DNA from: Mya arenaria
Taxonomy: Eukaryota > Mollusca > Bivalvia > Myida > Myidae
Direction of reading: 5' to 3'
NCBI RefSeq assembly: GCF_026914265.1
Contig: NC_069138.1
Span: 35,084,598-35,148,597 of the forward strand
Length of the DNA: 64,000 nt
The notes beneath the pieces are model-generated. The model was not told the DNA's origin, ran no database searches, and saw only the letters and a program-made list of their open reading frames with translations. The position numbers were made by a program, and so were the translations under genes. This document shows, piece by piece, positions 49,210 to 62,100 of the stretch; positions within the stretch are counted from its first letter, which is position 1, and each line of letters opens with the position of its first letter.

Positions 49210-50325
49210 AAAGATTCATACCCATTACGAAGCTACATAATGCCAACGAGACAAACGTGTAAAAACGTCATGGGAAGACACACAAGGAATTATTTACTCT
49301 GGTGTACGGATATGATTGTGGTTGAGTGACTTTTTAAATTGTTTTGTCATTTTGTGAATTTGGTTTTAGTTTAATATGTATTTAATGATCAATTGAAGTA
49401 CGTCAATTTAATTTAATTTCTATGAAGTACGTGCGATGAGTTAAACTACTTATATTCCAAATTCGGACGTAGCCCACTCACAAATGATCTAGTTATATCG
49501 AATAATATAAGTGTCGGGTTAGAAGAGGCCCAAAGTGAATGTGAGCTCATCATCACACATTCCACGTTTAAACGTTTACAGGGATGTAGTTAATTACGTT
49601 ATTAACTTTAACACATTTCTGAACAAAAGCCCATTACCTTATACTTGTTAAAAAATAAACAAATTCAGAACGCTCAGGTTCACATTTGTACTTCTGATGA
49701 ATTTAAACGCGTAAAGACATAATGCTGAATATGATCGTGATTGATGTCCATCTGTTTAACTTGCAAACATTTAGCTCCGCCAACTGGTGTAATATAAATA
49801 ATCGAAAACAAAGAAAACACTCTAAAGTCAGGTTTAAAATATATATCGAGTAAAACATTTTGTTAACCTTACTTAATGTGCAAAACTCACGAAAGTGTCG
49901 AACTACTAAAAGGGGTACGCATTAAACCTTGCCGAACTTGCGCATGACGTTAGACTGACGTTCGATGCGGTTTGACCTTCGTTATCTTATTAATATCAAA
50001 TGGTGAAGTTTGCTTCATTTTATTTACGCTGCGTAACGCATCGAAGCATACAGACTACGTTTTAAAGCGAAAATTGGAAAGCCTATATTAATGAGATTGG
50101 TGAGTTTTGCGCATCGGTGTAATGTTAAAATGCATCGCCTATTTGACATCGCCGTTTTTAGACGTTTGGTAATGACGTCAATATCTTCTTTTTTTGCAAA
50201 CTAAATTAGATTAATTCATACTTGAACATGCCGTGTTTAAGTTTGTTTCATGGATTCTCTTTAGCAGTAATGATTACCTGACAGGTTTAAAAAGATACAC
50301 TTATAATGGTTAGTTCATATCAAGT
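49210..50325. other. Flank of unit E, no gene
   Basis: Aligns with 35890-37270. No exon is supported until the orphan EF-hand exon. Confidence 0.45.
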
Positions 50326-50375
50326 TTATAGATTGAAAACGTAACATGTGATATGTGGTCGGAGGGTTGGAGTGG

Positions 50376-50434
50376 TCACGTGGAGAGGGTGAACCAGATG
50401 GTGATGAACTCCGCCTCCGATATCTTCTCGTCCA
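50376..50434 (-). CDS. Orphan EF-hand terminal exon (unit E)
   Basis: After the acceptor TTTACCCACAG it reads VDEKISEAEFITIWFTLST and ends TGA. D to E in the loop is conservative. The AATAAA found downstream of the other copies is changed to TATAAA here, so cleavage may be weak. No other EF-hand exon exists in this unit. Confidence 0.58.
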
Positions 50435-50439
50435 CTGTG

Positions 50440-51443
50440 GGTAAACAAGACACGTGGATAAAAATTAATAACCAAACTGCGCACCCATAATTCTTCGAAA
50501 AGTCGAGGTAAATTTAATTTATTTTCGAGCACTTGTATTCGTTTGTCCTGATTGTGTACATAAGCTAATGTTCGAGTATTCAGCTTCATGAAAACGTTTG
50601 GAAAAGGGGTAACCCATTATGTAACAAATGTAAGCAATGCTCATTTTATTATATAATTATTATTTTTGACATAATTTGCTGTTTTAAAAATGAGATACTT
50701 AGTTTTTATCAAAGGGAAGTAACAGCAATTGATTTTAAAAGTAGTTCTTAAAATTGTTATTTTCGCTTCTTAGTTGGCAGTGAAAATGTTCACTGTTTAA
50801 TTTCACTGATAAAACACCTCAATTCACAGAAAACATGAACGAAATAAGTGATACTTAGAGTCTAGATATTATACGCTTATTTACACTGTGTCCTTACATA
50901 TCGACACACTATCAGATGTTTTCTGTGCATAATAAACACTTCAGTTTCTAGAGAAATATAAATGATTTTCTAAAAGTCAAGAAACAGGTAAACATCATTG
51001 ATGTCGCAGATTTACTTTGTTAATATAAGCTATATCTTCTTTTTATTTTATTTTCAAACAAAGGCATGTTTTTTGTGTATTTTTGAAAGAGATAAATAAC
51101 ATTATCTGATAGTTCACGTTTCTTTTCTTCTTAACGTACGGTTTTACGATGATGCGTAACATGTCCTTTTCCCAACATGATCGGTGTTCTGATATTTAAT
51201 ATTTAGCTTAAGTAATATGATACATGTACTCCCCTCTCTAGAGTTTAATTATACTGTTATACTGCTAGACGTACAGTTGACTTGCTGCGTTCTTGTTGTA
51301 CATATGTAGATGAATAAATGGAATACAAAATTTCGTTGCATTGTATCTTCCATTAACATCAAACATTAAAACAATCGGTAACGTACCAACCATCCTACAT
51401 GTACAGTCATACGGAACCAATCAAAGTAGTTTTAATTATACGT
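50440..51443. other. 3' flank of gene F
   Basis: Equivalent to the other 3' flanks. The ATG|GTAAGT block at about 50629 has lost one G here (CAAATGTAAGC). No gene is seen. Confidence 0.45.
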
Positions 51444-53828
51444 TTAAATAACAGCACTGAAGACCTCCAATCCAACCAGAAGTTTTCTGCTCACTGGACA
51501 GAATGATAAATTGCGCGGGTCATTCTGGGACCCAAAGTCTTTTAAAGATATGATAACTTTTAGGTTCCTCTTCTTTCCATTTATCAAAACTATACGATCA
51601 GAAAGGCGAGCACCCACTAGGATTCGTTCCTTTCCGACGTTGATGGATTGAGATGGCAATGCTAGTAACCGGTCGTCATACATGCTCAGCAAACTTCCAT
51701 TGAAATCAAGTTGATAGATTTGTTGAACAGCAGAATCAGACAAGTAAATTGAAGAAGAGCTAACGGTTAGATAACGCGGAGCTGAAGCATTTGTTATCAT
51801 CGATTGCAACACTTCTCCAGTCATCGATAGTCTTTCTACATACGAGCGTGCTGGTGCATTTTTCTTTTGTCTGTAGGACACAAAAAGGCTTTTATCAGTG
51901 TAAGCTAGTCCATAGCATGAACCGGATACGTCAAAATGTATACCAGCAACTACTGAATCGTTTTTAAGGCTCACAAATTGTACTTTGCATTTATCTGGAA
52001 GAGCAACAGCTGCGTGGCCGCTAGGGAGGGCACACACCTGCCAGGGGGATCCAAGCAGTTCAGTGCGTGACAAGATCTTGTTGTCGTTGATATCTACAAG
52101 TTTAAGACATTTATTAAAAGCGTCGACCAGAAGACATTTTCCTGGTTCCACAAGAGCGGAACTTGTTATCCCGGGTCTGAGTATGTCTTCTGTGCATAAA
52201 ATGTCCAGCTCGGCATCTTTTGTCCATTCCACAGTAGATAGATCGATGTCTGTCTCTGATGTTATTCCTGTAATTAAAAAAAGCGTAGACAATTCAATTA
52301 AAAGTAAGAAAAATTCACGAGTAAATGAAATTGAAAGGTCGTTATATATTTAGAGGCTTTCTTGCAGAAATTCAATCAGCATTCGCCGAACGACCCCATT
52401 TGACGGAGATCGACTGGTGCGTATTGAAACAATATTATAGTCCGAGTTCTCCGCTTTATAAGAATTGTTTCGTACTAGATATACATGTATTTAAAATGCA
52501 GATGTCCAATGATGCTTTTCAGATACGTGACATCGACCGCTCAAATGAGTCCTGCAGCGGCAGCATGTTCACTTTTGCAAACTATTGTGTCTCATAAGCA
52601 GACAATCAGTACAGTCAAACCCCGTTGGAAATTTCGAACCAACCCGGAATGCTTACATTCGGTTTAAAGAAATCGGTCCTTTACATCCAATTTGAGCCAA
52701 AGAGGAATTCGAGCCAACGGTGTTTGACTATACTATTTGGATTATAAGTATTTGGGAGTTATCTCTTATTCGAATGTAATTCATTGTTTCATGTTATAAT
52801 CCTGTCGCTTGTTTAAATCTAGTTTTTGATAATTATATGACTGCCACTTCATGACTCATTTTGGCAGACGACGTCACAATTATTAATTTTAAATGCAGAT
52901 TTCTATTGATACTTCTAAGATCTAAACCTTTATTGGAGAAGTCGACACGTCCGAAGAAGTCTGAAGAGTTGATCAGAGCTTCAGTGTGTTTGTCTGTCCA
53001 AAATGTGCAACAAACAGACGTGTCCAAAATTATGTCTGCGTTGATCTTATTGATTTCTCCTTGCAGCTTCACAAGTTGCTTCTTGGCCATTTTCGCATGA
53101 ATGAAGTGCTGGTGTGACTGTTTTTCTGTCGTTTGCATGTCTGTTGTCGTTTCTGCTAGAGTCTGTTTTAAGCCTTTTATTCCATCTCTCAATTTTGAAA
53201 GTATTTCTTTTTGTTTGATCTCATTTTCTTTCATACTTTTCAGCAACATATTTTCTCTTGTATCCAGAACAAGATTTATGTGTGCCCTAAATGTCCTCAG
53301 TTTCTGTATTTCTTCTTGTATGTTTTCTGATATGAACGCTTCGGAATAATTTACTTCGTTGTGTAAAGCGGAAAGCACAGTTTTCATGTGTTCAATGTTT
53401 TCGTTTAGTGTTTTATACTCCTCGGAGTCTTTGTATTGTTTTGCTGTCTCTGACAAATACTCAACCTTACAGTTTCTGTGGTGTAACACAACGCAGTCTG
53501 AGCATCCAAGGTCATCATGGGTTGGACAATAAAACTTTATCATTTCACTACTATGTTTATGGCACGGGTCGGTAGGTAGAAAATCAGCTTTGTCTTTGTT
53601 CATATAAAAAGAAGGCATTTTATCTTTCGTTAGGATTACATGATTTCTTAACATGGCGAACCTCTTGTGGGCAGATATACAAGGATCACACATAAACTCC
53701 TTGCACATATTGCAGAAACCATTGGCGCTGATCTCCCTACCGTCTTTCAGGCACGGCTGACAATGTAAAACGAACTCTGTTGAGGCATTCTCATTGTCAT
53801 TGTCTGACTTTCTTCCATCAACTTCCAT
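51444..53828 (-). CDS. TRIM-like protein F: two B-boxes, coiled coil, NHL-like propeller (mosaic copy)
   Basis: Exons join as complement(51444..52267, 52928..53828) for 574 residues, phase 1, with donor AAAG|GTTTAG and acceptor ATTACAG|GAATAAC. Zinc ligands are intact (CNMCKEFMCDPC in B-box 1, CHKHSSEM in B-box 2). An in-frame TAA follows the upstream acceptor. The gene is a patchwork. The first 25 codons and the 5' flank match A/C, while the rest of exon 1 and the intron match E. The N-terminal part of exon 2 (NKCLKLVDINDNK) is A-like, the middle (KKNAPARSYVERLSMTGEVL, then NASAPRYLT) is C-like, and the end (LKDFGSQNDP) is A/B-like. Confidence 0.86.
52612..52732. mobile_element. pogo-like MITE remnant in intron of gene F
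   Basis: The left end CAGTCAAACCCCGTTGG is kept, but about 60 bp that follow in the other copies are missing. The right end is degraded (CCAACGGTGTTTGACTA). Confidence 0.62.
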
Positions 53829-55485
53829 GATTTACCTGTAAAAATCGTTTCCGTTGATTACACACAGGTGACTGTAGGAACAGGCCAAACAGGCATACAT
53901 TTAACAATGAGGATAGGGATCAAAGTCATTCAAAGTATTCTGAACGATAAATATCAGTGCCACAATGAAGATTCACACATATTTTATGTATAAATATATC
54001 GTCATAAGTAATTGTTTAAGTTACAGTTCATTATATTATCTCTAAAGGACAGACGGAACATTAATAATATCATATTACACCATAGGGTTCATTTCAATCA
54101 CGCACACAAAACGCGCCAGGGGAAGTAAGCAAATTGAATGATCCTACTTCAAAAAGAGAATCAATACCAGTGTTCATGCATGAGGTATTTCGAAAAAGAT
54201 ATTTAGTTTAATGGTACGATCAAATCAAGTTGTCTTTAATGATTTATTGTGTTTACATCAACTAGAACTCCATGAATCGGATTCATTGCTTATTGAGAGC
54301 GCCGTTCTGCTGAAGGTCACCATGACATCAACAACAACTGCTCCATTCGCACCACCTTTTTTTTCTGGGTGCGGAACATGTCTGTACGGTAGCGTTGTTT
54401 GTGTCGTTCCTTAGCAGCTTCGAGCACTCAATACGCTCTAGGTGCGTGATATTGAAATAGATTGCCATTGTAATGACGAGCCTTGAAGTGTATAATAAAC
54501 TGAAACTTAGACTTCAGCAATATCAAGCAGGAAGTAAATTTGTTTACCTTTTTTCAATCTGCAAATAGATCACTTATATCAGATAGCTCACTAGTACACT
54601 TCCACTCAGTTTACAAAACATTTTTCATGTAATAAACATTTTTATGCATTATTTTAAGTTGTAATTTTGGCTTAAACAACTGGAAACTACGCACATAGAC
54701 ACGACAAAACAAACAGACGTCACGTGTTCGTACTATGACCGATTTCATAGGGCGATATAAACATCGTTGCTATCGTAGCTACTCGGTAATTTCCGGGGTT
54801 GGCAACTCCGACTCTACATTCGGAGCATCTCGGCCTTTTTTTACGAAAACAACCTCAGATGTACGCAGGTACATCAGTAGAAGTATACGTAGTTCGTAAA
54901 ATTTTGAATTATATTATTAATTAAATGTAGTGTTTTAGGCTGTTTTTGTAGATCTAAGTTTAAATTGATTGCCAGTGAAGTGTATTATTGCAAACAAAAT
55001 TAAGATTCACAAGAGTTAAGTCATTAAGTTTAACTGCTAAATTGAATGAATTAGCGATCTAGCGATGCCCCCCCCCCCCCTCTCACCGAAAATAAGGAAA
55101 AAACATTCCAAGTTAACTTCGGAGTCAAAGTTAATATCGGAGAAAATAGAAAAAAAAACACGCGCAAATTCACCATTATGGATGAAAAAAAGGTTTAAAT
55201 TGTCTGGGGTGAGTACCTCCAAGTCACCCCACAAACGTTTAAAACTATTTCAATTTAGGTTGAGGGAGAGGCGAATGTCCAAAGGTGTACCCGTAAATAC
55301 AGCCCCCTCTAATGTCATTTCCTGGACCCGCCCCTGACAATGACTGTTTTTATTTCTATTAAATAAACCTTTTTATTCAAGTAATAATAGTGTCAAGTGA
55401 AGAGGCTTAATCTGACACTCAGGCTATTACTTCATAAAGTCATAAATATGTTTCATTGGGACTATTTTGTCCAATTGTTATTTAA

Positions 55486-55970
55486 AGGGACTGTGTCACA
55501 GATTGGCACCAGTTTTTTCTGTAGCGAATCTCAGGACAATTATCTAATAGAATGTGTTACGCTTTGTTATCATAATTGTAAAAAAAGTACCAAAATGCAA
55601 AAAAAAATGGTGTCGGAGACCGGGTTCGAACCCGCGTCGCCAAAATTGTAATCTAGCTTCTTACTCACTGCGCTACAAAGGCTTATTTTAATCAGGTGAC
55701 ATAATTAAGATAATAAACATACCTCGGTAATATCACGTGATAACACCGACTAGCCAATCACGCATAAGGAATGAATTCTACCTGGTAGACATACCCAGTA
55801 ATCTTTTTTAATGGAAAAATACGAAATAACTGCTAAACTTATATAAATTGTAAACTATGTGGTACTTCAGTTAGTCAGTTTCAATGCATTGTTCACGATG
55901 CCAAGTTTAAGTCAGTTTTCGACAATTTTCTCTTTTATCCCGCTTTTTTATCATACGTGAGACAGCCCCT
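55486..55970. mobile_element. TTAA-flanked MITE with tRNA-like core (unit F)
   Basis: Third copy of the element at 4248-4731, at the same site and with the same TTAA flanks. The left flank (GTTATTTAA) matches the empty site in unit D exactly. Confidence 0.8.
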
Positions 55971-55974
55971 TTAA

Positions 55975-56970
55975 TACTTATACGAAAATTAATAATCACC
56001 AAATGAATCAAGTTTGATTGTTGTTTTTTGGATGGGTAAATGTAATAACCAACAAATAAATCAGCTCAGCTGTTGTTGATTATCTAAAGTCTGAAGATGG
56101 TGTTAGTACACAAATATACAGTTTTGAGACAAAGCACTTTCACCGTTGCTACGCAGGAACCAGATCTGTGAGATAATACAATGTAACTTTATACAACCTA
56201 ATGTGTGCATAGGCTGGTGGTGTTCCTGATCCTCCGCTGCTAAATCAAGGCTTTTAAACTGTTGTACGGATTTTGGACGAGGCACTTCACCGAGGCTACG
56301 CAATAGTAGTACAATATACAAGCAGCTACATCAATGTACATGCACCAAGTTAATAGAACGTCTATACTGTCTGATACATTCAATTTTCAATATATACCCA
56401 TTATGTTATAGTGAGATGACGTGAAGTAAATTAAAGAGTGATTAGGAATGGGCGAACTGAGCGTACAGTACGAGCCCTTCTTAATCGTTAAGATTATACT
56501 TCAGGTCATATAACTGACTAAGAATACAACCTCGTTGGCTGATACATTGTCAACGCAAAATCTCACGCAGGAAAGGTGTATCGGGTGAATGGCAGAAGGC
56601 GGACCTTTAAAAACCCGGGAAAGTTGAAAATCTTAATGATTTAGTCTAGTTCTTAACGATTGCTTATCTGCAATTTCATTGGCTGACAATGTTGGCTGTA
56701 TTCTAAATTCAGGTATAACTTCTGTATTTTCAAATTCGATTTTCTCGATAATTGTTTTCAAGAAAAATAGTTTAAATTTAACACACTATTGTTTGGCAAC
56801 ATTGGCTAAATAACAACTATAAACTCACTCAACTGTGGCGATCGGGTCAGTTTTACGCGTGGTGCAGGAAAGATCTCCCAATAGGTGAGTAAACATATCG
56901 AATTTTGTACTCATTTTAGTTTTCTATCGTAAAAATATAGAATCATTTAAGTGTTCGTATAAATAATCAA
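55975..56970. other. Noncoding flank with conserved hairpin (unit F)
   Basis: Equivalent of 4736-5740, with the hairpin at about 56440-56492. No gene is seen. Confidence 0.5.
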
Positions 56971-56974
56971 GAGC

Positions 56975-57770
56975 GAGAAAAGTATGGTGGCGGTTCCGTG
57001 GTGGTGAGGACCGGAATGTCATTACACATCTAGCCAGACTTGGGACTTGTTCAAGAGAACTTTAACGCCGCTAGATATCAGCATGATATTTTGGTACCAG
57101 TTGTTATTTCGTCATAGGTTCGATTGGATTTTGTGTAGAAATAAATACAAATTACTTAATAAACATTTGAATGTCGCATCGATTACGAGGTTACTGATCT
57201 TGTTGGTTCCAGGATTCAACGTCAGAGGAGGGAGGGAGGGGCTAACTTAGGAGCATAACCTTTTGACTTGCGCACTCCCTCAGAACCGGATTATTTTGGT
57301 TCAATGTGTTGGGAGGAGTTGATAGGCGGTTCGGGCTGCATACTGAACATGTTTGGTGTACCGAGTCCAGTGGGGGTGGGTGGGGGCGTGGCGGGGACTA
57401 GCAACCCAGTTTAATGGGTAGTGTACCAAAGCCGAGTTAGCTAAGTTGGCAGAACTTTTCTGCACACTAAGACAGACTTGTTCAAGAGAACCTTAACGCA
57501 GCTAGATATCAGCATGTTATTTGGTTATTTGTTGTTTTTTCCGGACACACGAGGCAGTGGTTGTGGCATGGCATTGCTGCATGACGGCACTGGCCGAAAC
57601 AGCGCGTGCGACAAAGGCGTTACTAGAGCAGCAGAAAGGACGGAGACTGCCTCTTTCTTTCAAATCGCCAATTCTCAACGTTATTGAACATGTGTGTGCC
57701 GAGCCAGACAGACGAGTACGGAGGCGATCGGCATCCTCTCCAAATTTACGTGCACGGAGGAATATTCTCA
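56975..57770 (+). pseudogene. Tc1-like transposase fossil in two pieces, unit F
   Basis: The first piece (56975-57115) covers the GGGSVMV to NFNAARYQHDIL part. About 360 bp of other sequence follows, including the dispersed block 57325-57460. The second piece (57477-57770) restarts with the same CTTGTTCAAGAGAAC motif and runs to the EPDRRVRRRSASSPNLRARR end. The restart duplicates about 50 bp, so the locus holds two partial copies or an insertion with flanking duplication. Confidence 0.7.
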
Positions 57771-57774
57771 AATA

Positions 57775-59170
57775 TTTCATACCTATTATGAAACTATATA
57801 ATGTCATTAAGACAAAGGTATGTGCACGTCGTTAGCCATTGGAGGTGCGGCACGCAAGGTATAAATTACTCGGATGTACTGATATGATTGTATTTTGTGA
57901 ATTTGGATTTTACAATGATGTTTTTTTAATTGTTACGTTTGATATGTATTTAATAACCAATTGAAATTAAATTACAATGAAGTACATATTATGAGTTTTA
58001 TTAATTATATTCCAAATTTGGACATTATTCGCTAACAAATAATCTAGTTATACCGAATAATATAAGTGCGTGGTTCAGAAGAGGCCCAAAGAAAATGTGA
58101 CTACATCACCAAATATTTCACATTTAAAATATTCTGAACAATCGGGTCATCATCTTCTAATTGTTAAAACACATATAAATTCAGAACGATTAGGTTAATT
58201 GTGTACTTTTGTTGGATTTGAATGCCTTCAGACATATTGCTGAATATGATCGTGCCTCATGTCTATCTGTATAACTTTCCTGAATCCTGTGAATGGAAGA
58301 CAATACAAAATCGAGCTCACCCAGGCTTTAGGAATATCTCATAATTAATTTGTAATGACCTTTAAAATCAGCAATTATAAAATGGGCTCGTACTGTTATT
58401 CAACAAGCATTTGTCCCATATTGGAGTAACGTATGGATACCTTAAAGTGATATTCTAATACACGGAGTAACGCAAGATAATAATTGAACGATAATAAATC
58501 AGTTACTAGTGGTTGGAAGTATATGTAACTGTCGCTAGACGGTGGTGTTACCAGTAACTATAAATTTATGTTATCCTTTGGTTTCTTTCCTAGTTGGATT
58601 CCAGAAAAATCAACATAATTAAAAACATTTCGATATGTAGGGTGAAGATATATTGCAGATATGTATCAATATACACCTCCGTTAATCATTAAACATTTAG
58701 CTCCGCCTACTGGTGAAATAAATAATCGAAAACAAAGAAAACACTCTAAAATCAGGTATAAAATAAATATTCGAGTAACACAATTTGCTAACCTTGCTAA
58801 ATGTTAAAAACTCACGAAAGTGTTATAAGGGGTATGACTTCAACCATTGAAACTTACGCATGACGTAAGACTGACGTTCGACTCGGTTTGACGTTGCAAA
58901 CTGATTTAGATTCATACATTTTTGAACATGCAGTGTATCAGTTATGGATTCAACATAGCTCTAATGGTTACCTGACCGGTTGTTGTGTATATTGGCAATC
59001 TGGGGTTGCGCTCAAAAGATAATAGTGGTGTGTAACCGAAAAAATATTGTTGAGTCGTAAATTTAGGTAATACAAAATAACACGTGTATGTGAATTCTAT
59101 TCTTTCTTCCCCAAAATGTTAAGTAAAAGAATAACAAGGTGTAAAAATAATCTAATAGTTAGTTCATATC
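57775..59170. other. Flank downstream of the EF-hand gene
   Basis: Aligns with 35890-37270 and 49210-50325. A stretch at about 58985-59155 is unique. No gene is seen. Confidence 0.45.
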
Positions 59171-59173
59171 CAT

Positions 59174-62100
59174 TTTATTGATAGAAAACGTAACATGTGA
59201 TATGTGGTCGGCGGGTTGGAGTGGTCACGTGGACAGGCTGAACCAGACGGTGATGAACTCGGCCTCCGATATCTTATCGTCCACTGTGGGAAAACAAGGC
59301 ACATTGATAAGCACTTGACAACTCATCTCAAAACTATGTGTATCCTCCCCGAGGTTTAATAAGAAAGAAGAAAAATACACATCTGAACAGACCAATTTTT
59401 GCCTATGTTCAAGTGTGAAAGTTTTTAGGTTATAGTAAGGCCTTTGTTTTTATTATTCTGTGTTTTACAATCACCGCCGCTCAAACAAACTCATTTATGA
59501 AAATAAAAATAAAATTGTGATTTCGTTTTTGTTTTATTTCCGCCTATGAAACTATATCGAGGTAAATCATTTAAAGCATTTAAAACGTTCATCGGATTTG
59601 CAGGGTTGTGCTAAAACCCCGGTATCCGGTACCTGGTATCGCCCGGTACCTGGTATCACTTCGATTCCGGATTATATTGATATCGGAGTTATTATCAGAT
59701 GATAAAACCAATTATTATATGCCTATCAATTTCCTTTTTTATATCTAACAGTTAAAATACAACACACCGTATTGAAAAATCCGTAACACCATATACTGTC
59801 GTTTTCCAATATCGTATCATTCGAGAACCGTGTGTAGTCTAAGAAATACTTTCGCGTTGCTAAACATAGCGTGACAAAAAAACTGGTAAAACCTGTCAAC
59901 TTTTATATAAAATACATAAAATTATCCAGCTTTACTCACCCTCCAGAAGTATGTAAATATTAAGAAACATGGTTCTTCAAAGAAACATGAGGATAAGTAC
60001 GAAGCAGAGAACACTTTCAATCTATTTAGACAACTAGATGTTTGCCATTTCGAAGTTCATAAATTAGAATTATCATATACATGAGCAGCTCGCCAATACA
60101 AAGAAGAAGGAGAATTCGCGTCATCGAAAGAAATAGAGATTGACTCCCGACCTTCCCTCAATTCTGCATATAATTACCGTCAAAAATCCCACGAATACTC
60201 ACTTCGTTAAAAATTCTGTAACTTCTGAATTCGTTTCGCTGTAGTAGCATCCCCAATACACAAAGTGCGTAAGACATTCATACGCGCAAGCCATTTCATA
60301 TTTTGATATTTGACAGATGGCGGTAAATTTAAATCAAATTGAAACCGAAAAATAAAAAGGAATAATTAGATAAACAGGTATGAAATAAATGGAATATTAC
60401 GATAAAACGCTTTTCTGGTGACCTGCATTACGTCTCGTTCGGTATGTAAACATGTATCAGTCTCGACCTTCGGTCTCGACGGATACGTGTTAACACACCG
60501 AACTCGACGTTATACAGGTCACCAGAAAAGCGTCCTATCATAATATCCCCTATGAAATCACACGGTCCATTATTTATTGCCTATTGACAACCAATGCATA
60601 CTTTGAAAAACCTGGTATCAACATAATCCGGTATCATAAACTGTAGTACCGGCTTTTCCCGATATCCATTCGCTGTATGGAGAGGGGAACAAACAGATAA
60701 AAAGTTCTTTTGTTAACTGTAAAAATTATGACACGGTTGGTAAATAGGTATCGGACAATTTGCAGCCAATACAACACATTGGTGTGAAGGCCGATTCCTT
60801 AAATCCTAAGTCGGCAACTCCGACAAATAAAATTAAATTTACAGAAAATAATTGTAGTTTTTATGTCACTTGTCAATTATAACATGCATTTACAAAGTAT
60901 AAAGAAATGTAATTTTATTTTTATTTTTATTTCCTACGATACTTTATGTCTCTGGCCGTTCGTAAAACATTTAATTAAAATCGGCCTAAACAAAGGCAAA
61001 TAATATTTTGAAATGACTATATTTTGATCTCTAATATTGGCATTGACTTTAAAGAAAATTAACTGACAATTTTATTTTATTTTTTGCTATATTTTCAACG
61101 GTTGATAATTAATGAAGCAGGCACAAGTGGCCCTCCCTTTGATACTAATGTGTGGCCTAGACCTTGAAGTGTCCGCTCGACAGGTAAGACCTTTTCCTAA
61201 GTTATTTTGAATACTTTAATCGGTTGAGGGGCTATAGAGCGGACACCAAAATGATGGCGGGTGGACGGGCATATGGACAAAGTGATCCCTTTTGGGAAGA
61301 ATGAAAATGCCACGTGGTGCTTTATGAAGCAGACATGAAAAGGAGACACGAAATGATACCGCATGGACGGCCACACAGTGGCCTCTTTGGGTATAATTAA
61401 AATATAACATGGTGGTTTATGAAGTACCATGTATAGAGGAGACATAAACTAGATCCCAGAATCGTGGACTCAGTAAAACCACGGTCTTTAAAGATTCGCC
61501 CTCACAGAGTTCATGTTTGCTATACTTATTATCATGATGTGTTCTAATTGGGTTATCTTATTGTTATCTGTGAACATACTCTAAGGCACGGGTTACCATA
61601 TTAAAGTGGCATATAATTATTTGAACGGGAATTTGTTAATCCAAGCCCCAAACTTTCTCTTCCGCCAAGATCAAATCTTTTTGCTATATTTTTAAATAAG
61701 TTAGAACAAAGGGACTCTTATTTGAAGTTCTGATGACTAATTATTAATGTTACAAGCAGTTTGTGTATATAACAAGCGAATTAAGAAAAACAAATAAACC
61801 CTATAAAGCGCGAGAGTCCCTGTATTTGTTTATAAAACAGGCACGCACGCACGCACACAAACTCACCATCCCTGTCGAAATAATAGAAGAGCCTGACGAA
61901 GTCTGGATTCCGGGAAATGGCGCCATCTTTGTCAGTGTCCATGCGGTGGAAGAGCGTCACCGCGTGTTCCAAGTCGCCGAGGTGAAGCAGCGTCCAGTGA
62001 GCGATAAACTCCGTCTCGTCAATCTCGCCGTCACCTGGGTTGGATTAATGTTGGTTTGAAATACACAACAGAACAAACTGGCCATCGAATTGGGGGCTTT

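Larger units (their letters stand above)
53790..57060. repeat. Third near-identical copy of the A/C 5' flank
   Basis: From inside exon 1 of F rightwards to about 57060 the sequence matches 2550-5820 and 18107-21370, at roughly 95% or better, including the TTAA MITE. The match to A/C begins between about 53640 and 53790, so a recombination junction lies inside exon 1. Confidence 0.8.
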
